In this document: one piece after another, positions 46,643-57,651 of the stretch
Layout: each line of letters opens with the position of its first letter
Position numbering within the stretch: the stretch's first letter is position 1
The notes under the pieces: generated by a model
Database searches by the model: none
What the model was told of the DNA's origin: nothing
Seen by the model: only the letters and a program-made list of their open reading frames with translations
Origin: Parapristionchus giblindavisi
Taxonomy: Eukaryota > Nematoda > Chromadorea > Rhabditida > Diplogasteridae
NCBI GenBank assembly: GCA_943737045.1
Contig: CALSFV010000475.1
Coordinates: forward strand, 1-64,000
DNA length: 64,000 bases
Direction: 5' to 3'
Position numbers and translations under genes: made by a program

Positions 46643-49103
46643 ATGTTATCCCGATGTTTATCTCGTTTTTCATCCAATATATCTACTATATCCAGATGTT
46701 CACTTAATACATATTGTATTCATCGTAAGTCATTCAATATATACAATTACAGTATGTGATTATTGATTGATTACAGCAAGTGAAGGATTGTCTCCTGAAC
46801 AGAAAGAGATACAGACAACTGCTCGAACATTTGCAATGAATGAAATGAGACCAAATATTGCTAAATGGGATGAAGAGGTACGGTAATATATTGAATTAAT
46901 CTTTGATTTTTAATAATGGTATTCATTTTGTAGGAGACTCTTCCTCTTGATGTTCTTCGTAAGGCAGGAGATATTGGATTTGGTGCACTATATTGTGATG
47001 TTGAATATGGAGGAAGTGGAGGAACAAGAACAGATGCTTCTATTGTATTTGAACAATTAGCTATGGGATGTTCATCTACTGCTGCTTATATGAGTATTCA
47101 TAATATGTATGCTCATCATCTTTCTATCATATTTGATCTTTGATCTTTCTATCATATTTGATCTTTGATCTTCAAGGTGTGCTTGGATGATTGATACATA
47201 CGGTAGTCCATCTCTTCGTGAGAAACACATTCCATCCCTTGCAACATTTGAAGATCTCGCTAGTTATTGTCTAACTGAACCTGATTCAGGTAAAGATCAA
47301 AGATCAAAGATCAAATATTGATTATTTTGATCTTTGATCTTTGATCTTTGAATAGGTTCGGATGCAGCAGCTCTACGTACATCAGCAGTGAAGAAGGGAG
47401 ATTATTATATTCTAAATGGATCAAAAGCATTCATATCTGGAGCTGGTTTATCAAAGAAGTATATTGATTTATTGATTGATGATAATATAATATATTGATT
47501 GAGATATGTAGTGATGGTTCGTCATGAAGGTGAATCAGGACCAAAAGGAATATTTTGTATTCTAGTAGAAGATGGAATGGAAGGATTCTCATATGGAAAG
47601 AAAGAAAAGAAGATTGGATGGAATAGTCAACCTACAAGGATTATTACATTTGAAGATTGTAAGGTTAGATATTATCATACTTTATACTTTGAATATGGTA
47701 TATTGGGTTATCGTAATATTGATAATGGTATGATAATGTTGGTCTTACAAGGTAGGTATAGTTTAGAAGAATTTGATGATATGAGTCATTTGTAGATGAT
47801 TAGTCTCTAATGATAGATTGAATATACGAAAGACGTCTGACATCTAAACTATATCATCAAACTCTTATAAACTATACAATCTTTATAGTCACGATGTACA
47901 TATCTATTGATTTGAATATGTTTAAGGTTCCAATAAGTAATCAAATAGGAGGAGATCATGAAGGATTCAATATAGCAATGGCTGGTATCAATGGAGGAAG
48001 ATTAAATGTTGCTAGTTGTTCATTGGGAGCTGCACAAATGAGTGTTGATATCGCTATTGATCATCTTAAGGTATACTGTATATTGGATGGGATACTGTAG
48101 ATGTTAGACCGTCTCACTTATTTAATAGATGTATCCCTTCCACATATGCATTCAATTGAAGGAATATAATTATTATTATTATTTTAAATAATAACATTAT
48201 TTGTATATTGATTGATTTTTATAGGTAAGGAAACAATTCAATCAAAGACTCGCTGATATGCAATGGAATCAGTTCAAACTAGCTGAATTGGCAACGAAGG
48301 TACTAATTATGATTGATTGTTGATCTTTGATCTTTGATCTTTATTGTTATTTAGGTATCAGCATCTCGTTTAATGGTTCGTCGTGCTGCTCAATCAATGG
48401 ATGAGGATTCACCACAGAAGGCAGCCCATTGTGCTATGGCTAAATTATTCGCTACTGAAAATTGTTTCGAGGTACTATATTCTCTTACCGAACGATCGAT
48501 TGATTTATCTACCGTAATCATATTAAGGTTGTACATGGTGCAATGCAGATGTTGGGTGGTTACGGAATGCTTAAAGATTTCCCTCTTCAACAATTCCTCA
48601 GAGATTGTAGAGTTCATCAGGTTTGTTTCTTATCAATATCTATCATTAACAAAATGAATGATGGAGTGATGGAGTGTCATTTGATGATAGGGAAGAGAAT
48701 GTATCAGAGTAATCTCTTTTGAGTTGATGTTTATGATGAGATGATAAAGAGAAAGTAATAAGTATAGATGGTATAGAGAGGGAAGGTTATATTGATTAGT
48801 TTATGGATTATTCTTGTAAATGATGGATAGAGTTTGATGTTTGACTGAATGAAATAGAGAGGGATGAACTTGAACGTACTTTGACGTCTAATTTATCTAT
48901 TTATTTGATCATCGAAACAATCTATTCCATTCTTTTAGTGTATGCTATACTTTTAGCACTTGATCTCTGATCTCTGATCTTTGATCTATTACTCAATTGA
49001 TCCATTGATGTCATTATAGGTAATCGAAGGAACAAATGAGATCATGAGACTTCTAATTTCCCGTGATCTTCTAACCAAACCAACTGCATTGACTGATGCT
49101 TAG
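46643..49103 (+). CDS. Isobutyryl-CoA dehydrogenase (ACAD8 type), mitochondrial
   Basis: Eleven exons (46643-46724, 46777-46877, 46934-47106, 47177-47289, 47356-47458, 47504-47663, 47927-48070, 48225-48299, 48355-48471, 48528-48620, 49020-49103) give 414 aa, the ACAD8 length. The first ~30 residues are Arg/Ser-rich without acids, a mitochondrial presequence. FAD/substrate motifs: [52 protein letters not shown] and [25 protein letters not shown]390 in [10 protein letters not shown] is in the position of the catalytic base. The GWNSQPTR stretch and C-terminal RLLISRDLL favour ACAD8 (valine catabolism) over short/branched-chain relatives. Electrons would pass to ETF. Intron 4 contains a perfect (AAAGATC)n hairpin. 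Confidence 0.9.
47292..47349. repeat. Hairpin of GATC heptamers in ACAD8 intron
   Basis: Three to four AAAGATC units face the same number of inverted TTTGATC units across an ~11-base spacer, filling nearly the whole intron. Confidence 0.9.
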
Positions 49104-50481
49104 ATACTACAATGATTCATAGATAGATAGATAGTTCATTCATATCTTCATTCATTACTTCATCTTCTGTCTTCTTCTCTATCAATTCTTAGTATCATTC
49201 TTATCTTCTATATATTCTAGTCTTTCCCATTATCTATCTATCATTTGTTATTCTTGTTATTTTCACATTCATTGCCATAGATTGTATACTTTAAGTATAA
49301 TGCAACATAGGTGCCAATTTTATCCAATCACTCGTATCATTGTAGATAAACATATTATGTCATTAATAGATATTGATTTATTGATTGATTCATCCATTGT
49401 GATGAGAAGGGTATTGTAGACCTGATCATTGTATCTAATGGCGACCCAGCTAAAATAACATCCAAATGCTGATAAAGTTGTTTAAATGTAATGTAAAAAA
49501 TTGTATCTCTTATTGATCAATGATCGATTTATGACGTTGAATGAAATGAGAGATAGAAGGACAACTGTGGGGTATTGAAGAGTTGAGAGACATGTGTAGT
49601 CCGAGAGGGTATAGGGTATAGAGAGTGTAGAGAAGAAAGAACGTTCAAATGTAACTATGACTGTCTTCTCTCTCATCTGTTCATGTACTATCTATCTATT
49701 GCACTTCCCTATTTCTATCTCTACCATCTCTCTTCAATCTCTATTCTATCTCATCTTCCTATCATTTACCCTATTCCTTCATTCTTTTCATCTCTCATTC
49801 ATATGAGTCCTCTTATACTTCATCTCATACCTTTCTAGTTCTTTTCTTTCTTATCTTCCTTTATTCATTCAATATCCATATGCTTTTTCTCTTCTCTCTT
49901 ATTGTGGTAGTTGTATTTGTATCTCTTTTGGATCGATCTCTATCTCTCTTCGTATGAAGACTCAAAGCAGGGAGAAATGGAAAAGAAGAGGAAGAAGAAG
50001 GGGAGGGAAATAAGGGAAGACTTGTGAATAGAAGAAAGGGAATAAATGAGTAGTAGAAGGATAAGAAATATAAATAGTATGAAGAATATATGATACTTTA
50101 ACTCTATCTCTTTAATTCTTCTATCTTTCTCATTTGTTATTTGGTTTACGTACTTCTTAGTCCATCTCTTCTTCCCTTCTCCTCTTCTTTTTCGTTTCTA
50201 TTCTATCACGTATACTATTCTTTCTGTATTCTATTCTTTCTGTATTCTATTCATTCTATTGATTGATCATTTCTTCATTTGATTTCTCTATTCTAATTAA
50301 ATTGATGATTTACATTTACATAAAGCGTGCAATTAAACAGGTTGTGTTTAATATAATAGTGTGTAGTATCGTCTACACTTTATTCATAATCTTATGTGAT
50401 CTATGCAATCTATTCATATATTGTATTGACTTTATATGTTATTGATAAGTTTGATTGATTGTGGAATGAGAGTCATGGATA

Positions 50482-50864
50482 CACGGAGGGCAATTTCCAT
50501 AAAAAAGAGCGAGTATAGCATATTGTAAAAGTTGGCTTGAACGGTGGTGCAAATCGCGGCGGGACTCAAAATATTAAAAATCTACAGTATATTCTGTCGA
50601 TAAATTCAAAGTTTCTAGGCCTTTTAATTCTATTTCGACTGTTTTATTAGGAGTTATGCATGTCTTACAATAGTTCAAGCGGTTCTGCGTCTATCTAGAC
50701 CAACAAAATTGGAAAGAAAAGGCGAAGAAGCATGCAAATTGTTGATTAAAAAATTTTCCACTGCAGCCGTGAAATAGAATATACACGCACATACTTTTTC
50801 ACGGATGCGGAGAAAAACCGCCCGGATACGGATGAAAAAGAATTCGTACCCGTTGCCCTCCGTG
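50482..50864. mobile_element. MITE with CACGGAGGGCAA ends
   Basis: Inverted ends CACGGAGGGCAA/TTGCCCTCCGTG with direct repeats GGATA on both sides (50477-50481 and 50865-50869). The inverted repeat is short, and the interior has no coding frame. The superfamily is not clear from these features. Confidence 0.75.
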
Positions 50865-51067
50865 GGATACTTTTCCTTGTCTTATCTCTCACGTTCTCAT
50901 TCTCTTCATTCTCATCTTAATCTTTTCTTCTTCTTTGCACGTTTCTTCCATTGCTCCTTCTTCATACTCTTCATATATATTCTTAAACTACTCGTAGTCT
51001 TTCTTATTTCTCATCTATTCTATCCATGAACATCCTTTACTTTGTATTTCTGCTGTGGATGATTTAA

Positions 51068-52263
51068 GAGAGACTATCTGACTCAGTGAACATATTTTGC
51101 TTATGGCTTGGCACTTGGCCAAAAAGTGATATGAACAGATCGGGCCTAAATCGTGCACATTTGTATTATGGGCTGACATGAGCTCACAGACGGAGTTTGG
51201 GTTCGTCATATCTGCACCCTCGCTAAATATCGTAAGTTCGATAAAGTGTCATCAAAATTTCAAAGTTTACGGATTCGTTCGATATGTGTATATGATGAAA
51301 GGCAATAGTAAGCAGGTAAATTCCACCAAGTATCATCCCGATCCAAAATCGTGAAACCCATGAAAAAAATTTAAAAAGAAATAAAAACTTTGTTTTATTT
51401 TTCCTACAATTTCCTATCGGTGAGGGTCATTTTTTATTCCTTCAATTTGACGAGTATTCATTAGTGTAACTACTGTATGAAAATGAATTAAAACAAATTG
51501 GGAAAAAGTTGCCTTGTTCCCGAAAAACCACGATTAATTCGACTTTTATTGCAAACTGAGCCGATTAAGCGTGTGCCGGATACGGTAATGCAAATGCGGA
51601 AATTCAAAATTCGGCAATAACTGTTTGTTTTCATTCGATTTCGGTATTATATTATTGTTTTCTTTTATCATTTGTCAGTTATCTGAATATCTGAGGAGTA
51701 ATATCACACTATTTTTCGGAAAAAATATCAATTTTGAATTTTTGTATTTGCATAACCGTAACCGGTAAATGCTTATTCGCTCAGTTGGCGAAAAAAAGGC
51801 AAATTAATCGTGGTTTTTCGGGAATAAGGCAACTTTTTCCCAATTTGTTTTAATTCATTTTCATACAGTAGTTACACTAATGAATACTCGTCAAATTGAA
51901 GGAATAAAAAATGACCCTCACCGATAGGCAATTGCAGGAAAAATGAAACAAAATTTTTTATTTCTTTTTAAAAATTTTTCTCGGCCCCACGGTTTTGGAT
52001 CGGCATGATACTTGTTGGAATTTATCTGGTTACTATTGCCCTTCGTCGTATACACATATCGAACGAATCCGTAAACTTTGAATTTTTTATGACACTTTAT
52101 CGAACTTACGATATTTAGCGAGGGTGCAGATATGACGAACCCAAACTGCGTCTGTGAGCTCATGTCAGCCCATACAACAACTGTGCACGATTTGGGCCCG
52201 ATCGGTTCATATCACTTTTTGGCCAAGTGCCAAGAGAATGTCACTTGAGCCAGATAGTCTCTC
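51068..52263. mobile_element. Foldback element with TTAA target, intergenic
   Basis: The left end GAGAGACTATCTG is mirrored by CAGATAGTCTCTC, with TTAA on both sides (51064-51067, 52264-52267). The arms are inverted copies almost to the centre near 51660, with scattered differences. Like the zyg-9 foldback it begins GAG after TTAA, so the two may share a mobilising enzyme although the arm sequences differ. Confidence 0.85.
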
Positions 52264-52446
52264 TTAAGATGTAAACTTAACTTTGTGTTACTGTAATCTT
52301 TTCAATTGATTATTGATTATCTTTCTTCAATTGAATCTCATATTGTATCTTTCTTCTTTTTTATCTTTCTCTATTATCTTCATTTGATCTCTACTCCTAC
52401 CTTCTCCAATGATGATATAATCTCTTGATATCTCAAATGATACAAT

Positions 52447-55400
52447 ATGTTATTAGTGATGACAAGTGTAATCCGTTCATCTCGTGCATTCTCAACATCT
52501 CTTCCTCGTCTTCAAGCATTGAGTTCTGATCATGAGATATCATTCCCTATTCATGGAAAGACTCCTAAGATTACAACTGCTGAGAATGCATTCGAACAGG
52601 TACATAGTCAATGATAGATAGATATATGAATGAATGAATGAATGGATTGTAGATCAAATCAGGAGATTCAATCTTTGTTCATGGTATCGCAGCTACTCCA
52701 ACTCCTCTATTGAATGCTCTATGTGATCATGTTGATGCTAATAATCTATCTAAGATTACTCTTCATCATCTTCATCTTGAAGGAGAAGCCAAATGGCTTC
52801 AACCTAAATATAAAGGTTTATTTTATTTATTCCTTATTGATTGATTATGAAAGATAATTTATAGATAGAATTCGTTCCAATTCTCTCTTCACTGGACACA
52901 ATCTAAGAAAAGGAGTGAATGATGGTATGTGTATTGATTGATTGATTATAATGATCTTTGATCTCTGACACGAGATACGAGGATAATGGTCAGTATTTGG
53001 ATGATATGGATGATCTAAGATGTAGATGACAAAAGATGATTTCATATTTTCTGTAACCTTTGTCATTACATCTATTATTCTTCTATTATTAATGATATAA
53101 AAAACACTATCTGAGAGAATTCAACAACTCGGATATTTTTTGGTATCGATGAAAAATAGATTTTTCTCTTTTATGTGTGATAATTACAGGCTCCATGAGT
53201 GTAGTTCACTGGTACTTGGAAATTCCTTCCAATTGAAAATTCGCTTCAGGGGGTGACCACACAACAATTTGGCGCCTTTTCCTAAAAGGTTTATTTCGAA
53301 TCAAATCGATTCGGGAGTGGCCGCAATCGACCCCTCGGCTAATTCTAAGAAACTATTGTCGAGGAGAGTTTTTCGATCAACGATCAACGAAGGCTGGAAT
53401 TCGAGAATTTTCGAAATAATTTTCACATTAAATTAATTCTCACTATTTTCCCATGGCGAATATAAATTTTTTATTTGCTCAATAACTTCTACATGTGATA
53501 GCACACCCTCAGTTTAAAAATCATAATTTTTTAAAAAGGTATATGTGGCGAACGAATCATTTTTATAACGAAAGTCGTGAATTATGGTGTGCTCCTACAG
53601 TAATCACTATTCGGTTAATTTTGTTTTTCGCTAGTTTTAAGCATATTTTCATCGGTTTTCTTTACAATATTAGACGTATATGATTATTCTGCACCATCGG
53701 AGTGCAGCTGCACAGTATATATGATGTCCACACTGCTGATCGCACTTGTACTGTAAATGTTATTCACTTTCGTATACGAGCCATCTTGCGACGTAGTTAC
53801 CAAACTCATTCTGTGCTCTTTCTTGTCGGTTTTATAGACTGATCAGAGAATAAGAGAGAGCACGTAAACTACAGTACAAGCACAGTGCAAGTGCGATCAG
53901 CAATGTGGTCATCATATATACCGTGCAGCTGCACTCCGATGGTGCAGAATAATCATATACGTCTAATATTGTAAAGAAAACCGATGAAAATATGCTTAAA
54001 ACTAGCGAAAAACAAAATAAACCGAATAGGGATTACTGTAGGAGCACACCATAATTCACGACTTTCGTTATAAAAATGATTCGTTCATCACATATACCTT
54101 TTTAAAAAATTATGATTTTTAAACTGAAGGTGTGCTATCACATGTAGAAGTTATTGAGCAAATAAAAAATTTATATTCGCCATGGGAAAATAGTGAGAAT
54201 TAATTTAATGTGAAAATTATTTCGAAAATTCTCGAATTCCAGCCTTCGTTTATCGTTGATCGAAAAACTCTCCTCGACAATAGTTTCTTAGAATTAGCCG
54301 AGGGGTCGATTGCGGCCACTCCCGAATCGATTTGATTCGAAATAAACCTTTTAGGAAAAGGCGCCAAATCGTTGTGTGGTCACCCCCTGAAGCGAATTTT
54401 CAATTGGAAGGAATTTCCAAGTACCAGTGAACTACACTCATGGAGCCTGTAATTATCACACATAAAAGAGAAAAATCTATTTTTCATCGATACCGCACCT
54501 ATGTCGATTTTCTCAGATAGTGTTATAATCTTATTCAGGATCAGTCGACTTCAATTCTTGTTTCCTATCTGAAGTTCCTCTTCTCTTCCGTCGTAAGGCC
54601 ATTCCTCTCAATGTTTCCATCATTCAAGTTTCTCCTCCTGATCAGGTTTATATTCTTTATCTATTGATTTATTGATTGTATCATATCTGAATATCGTATG
54701 AATTGAAGTATTGATTGATTACAGAATGGTTTCTGTTCATTGGGAACATCTGTAGATACAGCAAGAGCAGCTATAACTAATAGCAATCTTATCATTGCTA
54801 TGTCTAATAATAATATGCCTAGTCAGTTAATACTCTATTTATGAATGAAGGAATGGATGAATGAATTATAGGAACCTTTGGTGATTCTCTTATTCATCAA
54901 TCACATATTGATGTACTTGTTAATTGTGATGGACATAAGCTTCATCAGAGAAATATCGGAGCTCAGGTTAGTGGAGAGAATGAGAAAAGGATACGGTATA
55001 CTTATACGAATATTGATTGATTGATTGAATTATAGAATGAACAAGAAAAGAAGATTGGGCAGATTATTGCTGAGAAACTTGTAGATAATGGAGCTACTCT
55101 TCAGGTTTCAATCTATTTTATATATTTATTTACTGATTATTTCTAATTTGTTTTGTGGTTTATCTAGTCTAAGTTATGATGTATATGATATAGTTATAGA
55201 TATAATATTGATTGATTATCAGATGGGTATTGGTGCAATTCCTGATGCAGCTCTAGCTGCACTTGGAGGTCATAGAGATCTTGGTATTCATTCTGAAATG
55301 TTCTCTGATGGTGTACTTGATCTTATCGAGAATAATGTTATCACTAATAGATTCAAGGTATTCATATATGTTGATCTTTGATCTTTGATCTTAATCATTA

Positions 55401-56376
55401 TAGACTACATTCCCTGGCAAATTGACAGTATCATTTGTATACGGTAGTACGAAGCTTTACGACTTCCTTAATGATAATCCTCTTGTTCATTTTGGAGATG
55501 TACAATGGGTTTGTTGATCTTTGATCTTTATTATATTTACTGATTTCTCTTAAGGTGAATGATCCTGCATACGTTCGTAAAATGAGCAAAATGACTGCAA
55601 TCAACTCAGCTGTTGAAGTTGATCTCACAGGACAAAGTCAGTATTTGATCTTTGATCTTTCAATATATTGAATGTATTTGAGTTGTATCTGATTCTGTTG
55701 GTTCTCGTTTCTTATCTGGATTCGGAGGTCAAGTAGATTTCCTTCGTGGAGCAGCCATTGCTGATGATGGATTAGGAAGAGCAATCATTGCTATTCCTGC
55801 TATTACAAAGAAAGGACAATCAAAGATTGTTCCTTTCATTCAACAGGTTCATATAGTCCATTTATATAGATTATTGACTTTAAAAACGTTGACATTTTGA
55901 TGAGTCAATTATGTTTCATTGATAGATGTGTTGATCGAAGTAGTATTATAGATGATTTATTTACAATATGATAACACTTATTAATCTATTATAGGGAGCT
56001 GGAGTAGTTACAACTCGTGCCCATGCTCATTATATTGTTACTGAATTCGGTAAGTATTTAGTTTATTTCAATTGATTACTGTATCTCATGAGTAGAATAT
56101 CGATTGATTCATTTCTCAGGAATAGCTCAACTTTGGGGAAGAAATATGCGTCAACGAGCTTATGAACTTATCAATGTAAGAATATATTGATTGAATTGTA
56201 TTGATTCATTATGATTATTCTTTTAGATTGCCCATCCTAGTTGTCGAGCTGATTTAGAGAAGGCTGCATTTGAAAGACTTAAGGTATAATCTATTCATTT
56301 ATTATATTATCATAATCAATTACATTATTCAGTATTACTAATTGATAATATTAAGGTGATGCCATCTCGTGATTAG
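52447..56376 (+). CDS. acer-1: Acetyl-CoA hydrolase / 4-hydroxybutyrate CoA-transferase family (ACER-1-like)
   Basis: Fifteen exons (52447-52599, 52653-52815, 52865-52924, 54539-54645, 54725-54821, 54872-54966, 55036-55104, 55223-55357, 55404-55508, 55555-55636, 55683-55846, 55995-56049, 56120-56175, 56227-56283, 56356-56376) encode 472 aa. Family landmarks are FVHGIAATPTPLLNAL, HHLHLEGEA, IPLNVSIIQVSPPD, GFCSLGTSVDTARAA, NMPRTFGDSLIH, GIGAIPDAALAAL and GIHSEMFSDGV (E273 is the likely thioester-forming Glu). A C-terminal block follows (GQIVSDSVGSRFLSG, FGGQVDFLRGA, VVTTRAHAHYIVTEFG, LWGRNMRQRA). The Ser/Arg-rich N-terminus suggests a mitochondrial location. Exact acyl substrate is unknown from sequence. 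Intron 3 is 1.6 kb because of a foldback. The next gene is a PMP70 transporter, the same neighbours as in C. elegans. Confidence 0.88.
53104..54524. mobile_element. Foldback element in acer-1 intron 3
   Basis: Ends ACACTATCTGAGA and TCTCAGATAGTGT are mirrored. The arms (about 53104-53765 and 53868-54524) are close inverted copies with a loop of about 100 bp. TATAA occurs next to both ends and may be the target duplication, but borders are uncertain. There is no transposase frame. ACTATCTG is shared with the ends of the 51068-52263 foldback. Confidence 0.8.
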
Positions 56377-57651
56377 ATTGGATCGATAATCGATAGAATC
56401 ATTCATTGTACACTTGTTTTACAGTTGTAGACTCCATTCATTCTTTGTTCATCTCATCTATAGAATATTGATTATTTATCTCATCTAAAGTCTATTGATT
56501 GATTGCTCTAATTTGTCCCCTCAATCCGGTAATATCTATTCGATCCTTTCAATTGTTATTGTTCCCATTCATTATGATTCCCCTTTAAGAGACAGTAGTA
56601 TAGTAAATGGTTTCTTGTCATGTGTTGTGAAGACATTGAATGAACTGCTCATATGGAATCCTTTTGAAGATATTCAAACCGCATCTACATATTACAATGA
56701 AAAAATATTTTTTTAAACTTCAAACATTGCGTAATAGACATGTAATAGACAATATAATTTATAAATATAGACTAAAAATGAATATACTTGTAATTGAAAT
56801 ATAAATATATGATTAATATAATACAATTATTTCATTCTTGTCTCATTCTATTCTCTCCTCCCCTTTTTATCATCATCTATCACTTATTCCCATTATCTAC
56901 TCTCTTTTCTTTTCTTTATGATCATCTTCTTATAGATGGGATCTTCGCAATTTTTTAAAAAAATTTCAATAAATCGTACGTCATCTCATTAGATGTTTAA
57001 TCAATAAAGAATTTGGAAAAATTAAGAAACACTTATTTAATTTATTTTTTGTTCACTAGCATTGTAATTGAGTAGACATATTTGTTATAAAATTTACGTT
57101 ATTTTCATATGTGTTTTTTATATCTTATTATTTCTTATTTGGTTATATTTGTTTACATTGCTAAGATTAGCCTAAATATTTGTTATTTTTTTCAATTTCA
57201 TCGTATCAATCACATTAAAATTGAGCATATTATATACGAATGCAATGTAATTATTTGATATATGACATCTGAATGATCATTTATACTATAAAGAAATCTA
57301 TTCTAATCGATATCTTTCTTTCACTTTTATTCTTATTTTCTCTTACTATCACTTCAAAATATGTATATCCCCCTCTCTCTCCTCTTCTCGCCATCTCGCC
57401 AAGTTCTACTCCCAATCTCTCCATGCGCAACCCTCCCCTCCATGTTCCCCTCCCCCTCTCTCTCCCCTCCTCCCCTCCTCCATGTTCCCCTCCCTCTCCC
57501 TTTCATGTAGTTGATTGACCTTGTATAGACCATGATATGTAGTTTGTATTCAATCTTATCTATCTTCTTCTTCTTCTTCGTTTCTCTTATCACTTCCATT
57601 ATAGATCCATCTATTCCTCTTCTCTTCTCCTATAGAGATAGAGATTAAGAT
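56377..57651. other. Intergenic acer-1 / pmp
   Basis: AT-rich, then CT-rich from about 57370 to 57505, where a CCTCCATGTTCCCCTCC motif is repeated. No gene is supported; the frames over the CT tract are artificial. Bases 57645-57651 include AG shortly before the ATG, compatible with trans-splicing. Confidence 0.6.

Larger units (their letters stand above)
49104..52446. other. Intergenic ACAD8 / acer-1 with two transposon-like elements
   Basis: 3.3 kb without a recognisable gene. It includes CT-rich and AT-rich stretches, a 383-bp MITE (50482-50864) and a 1.2-kb foldback (51068-52263). Mirror-image frames at 51015-51209 and 51918-52163 belong to the foldback arms. Confidence 0.7.
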
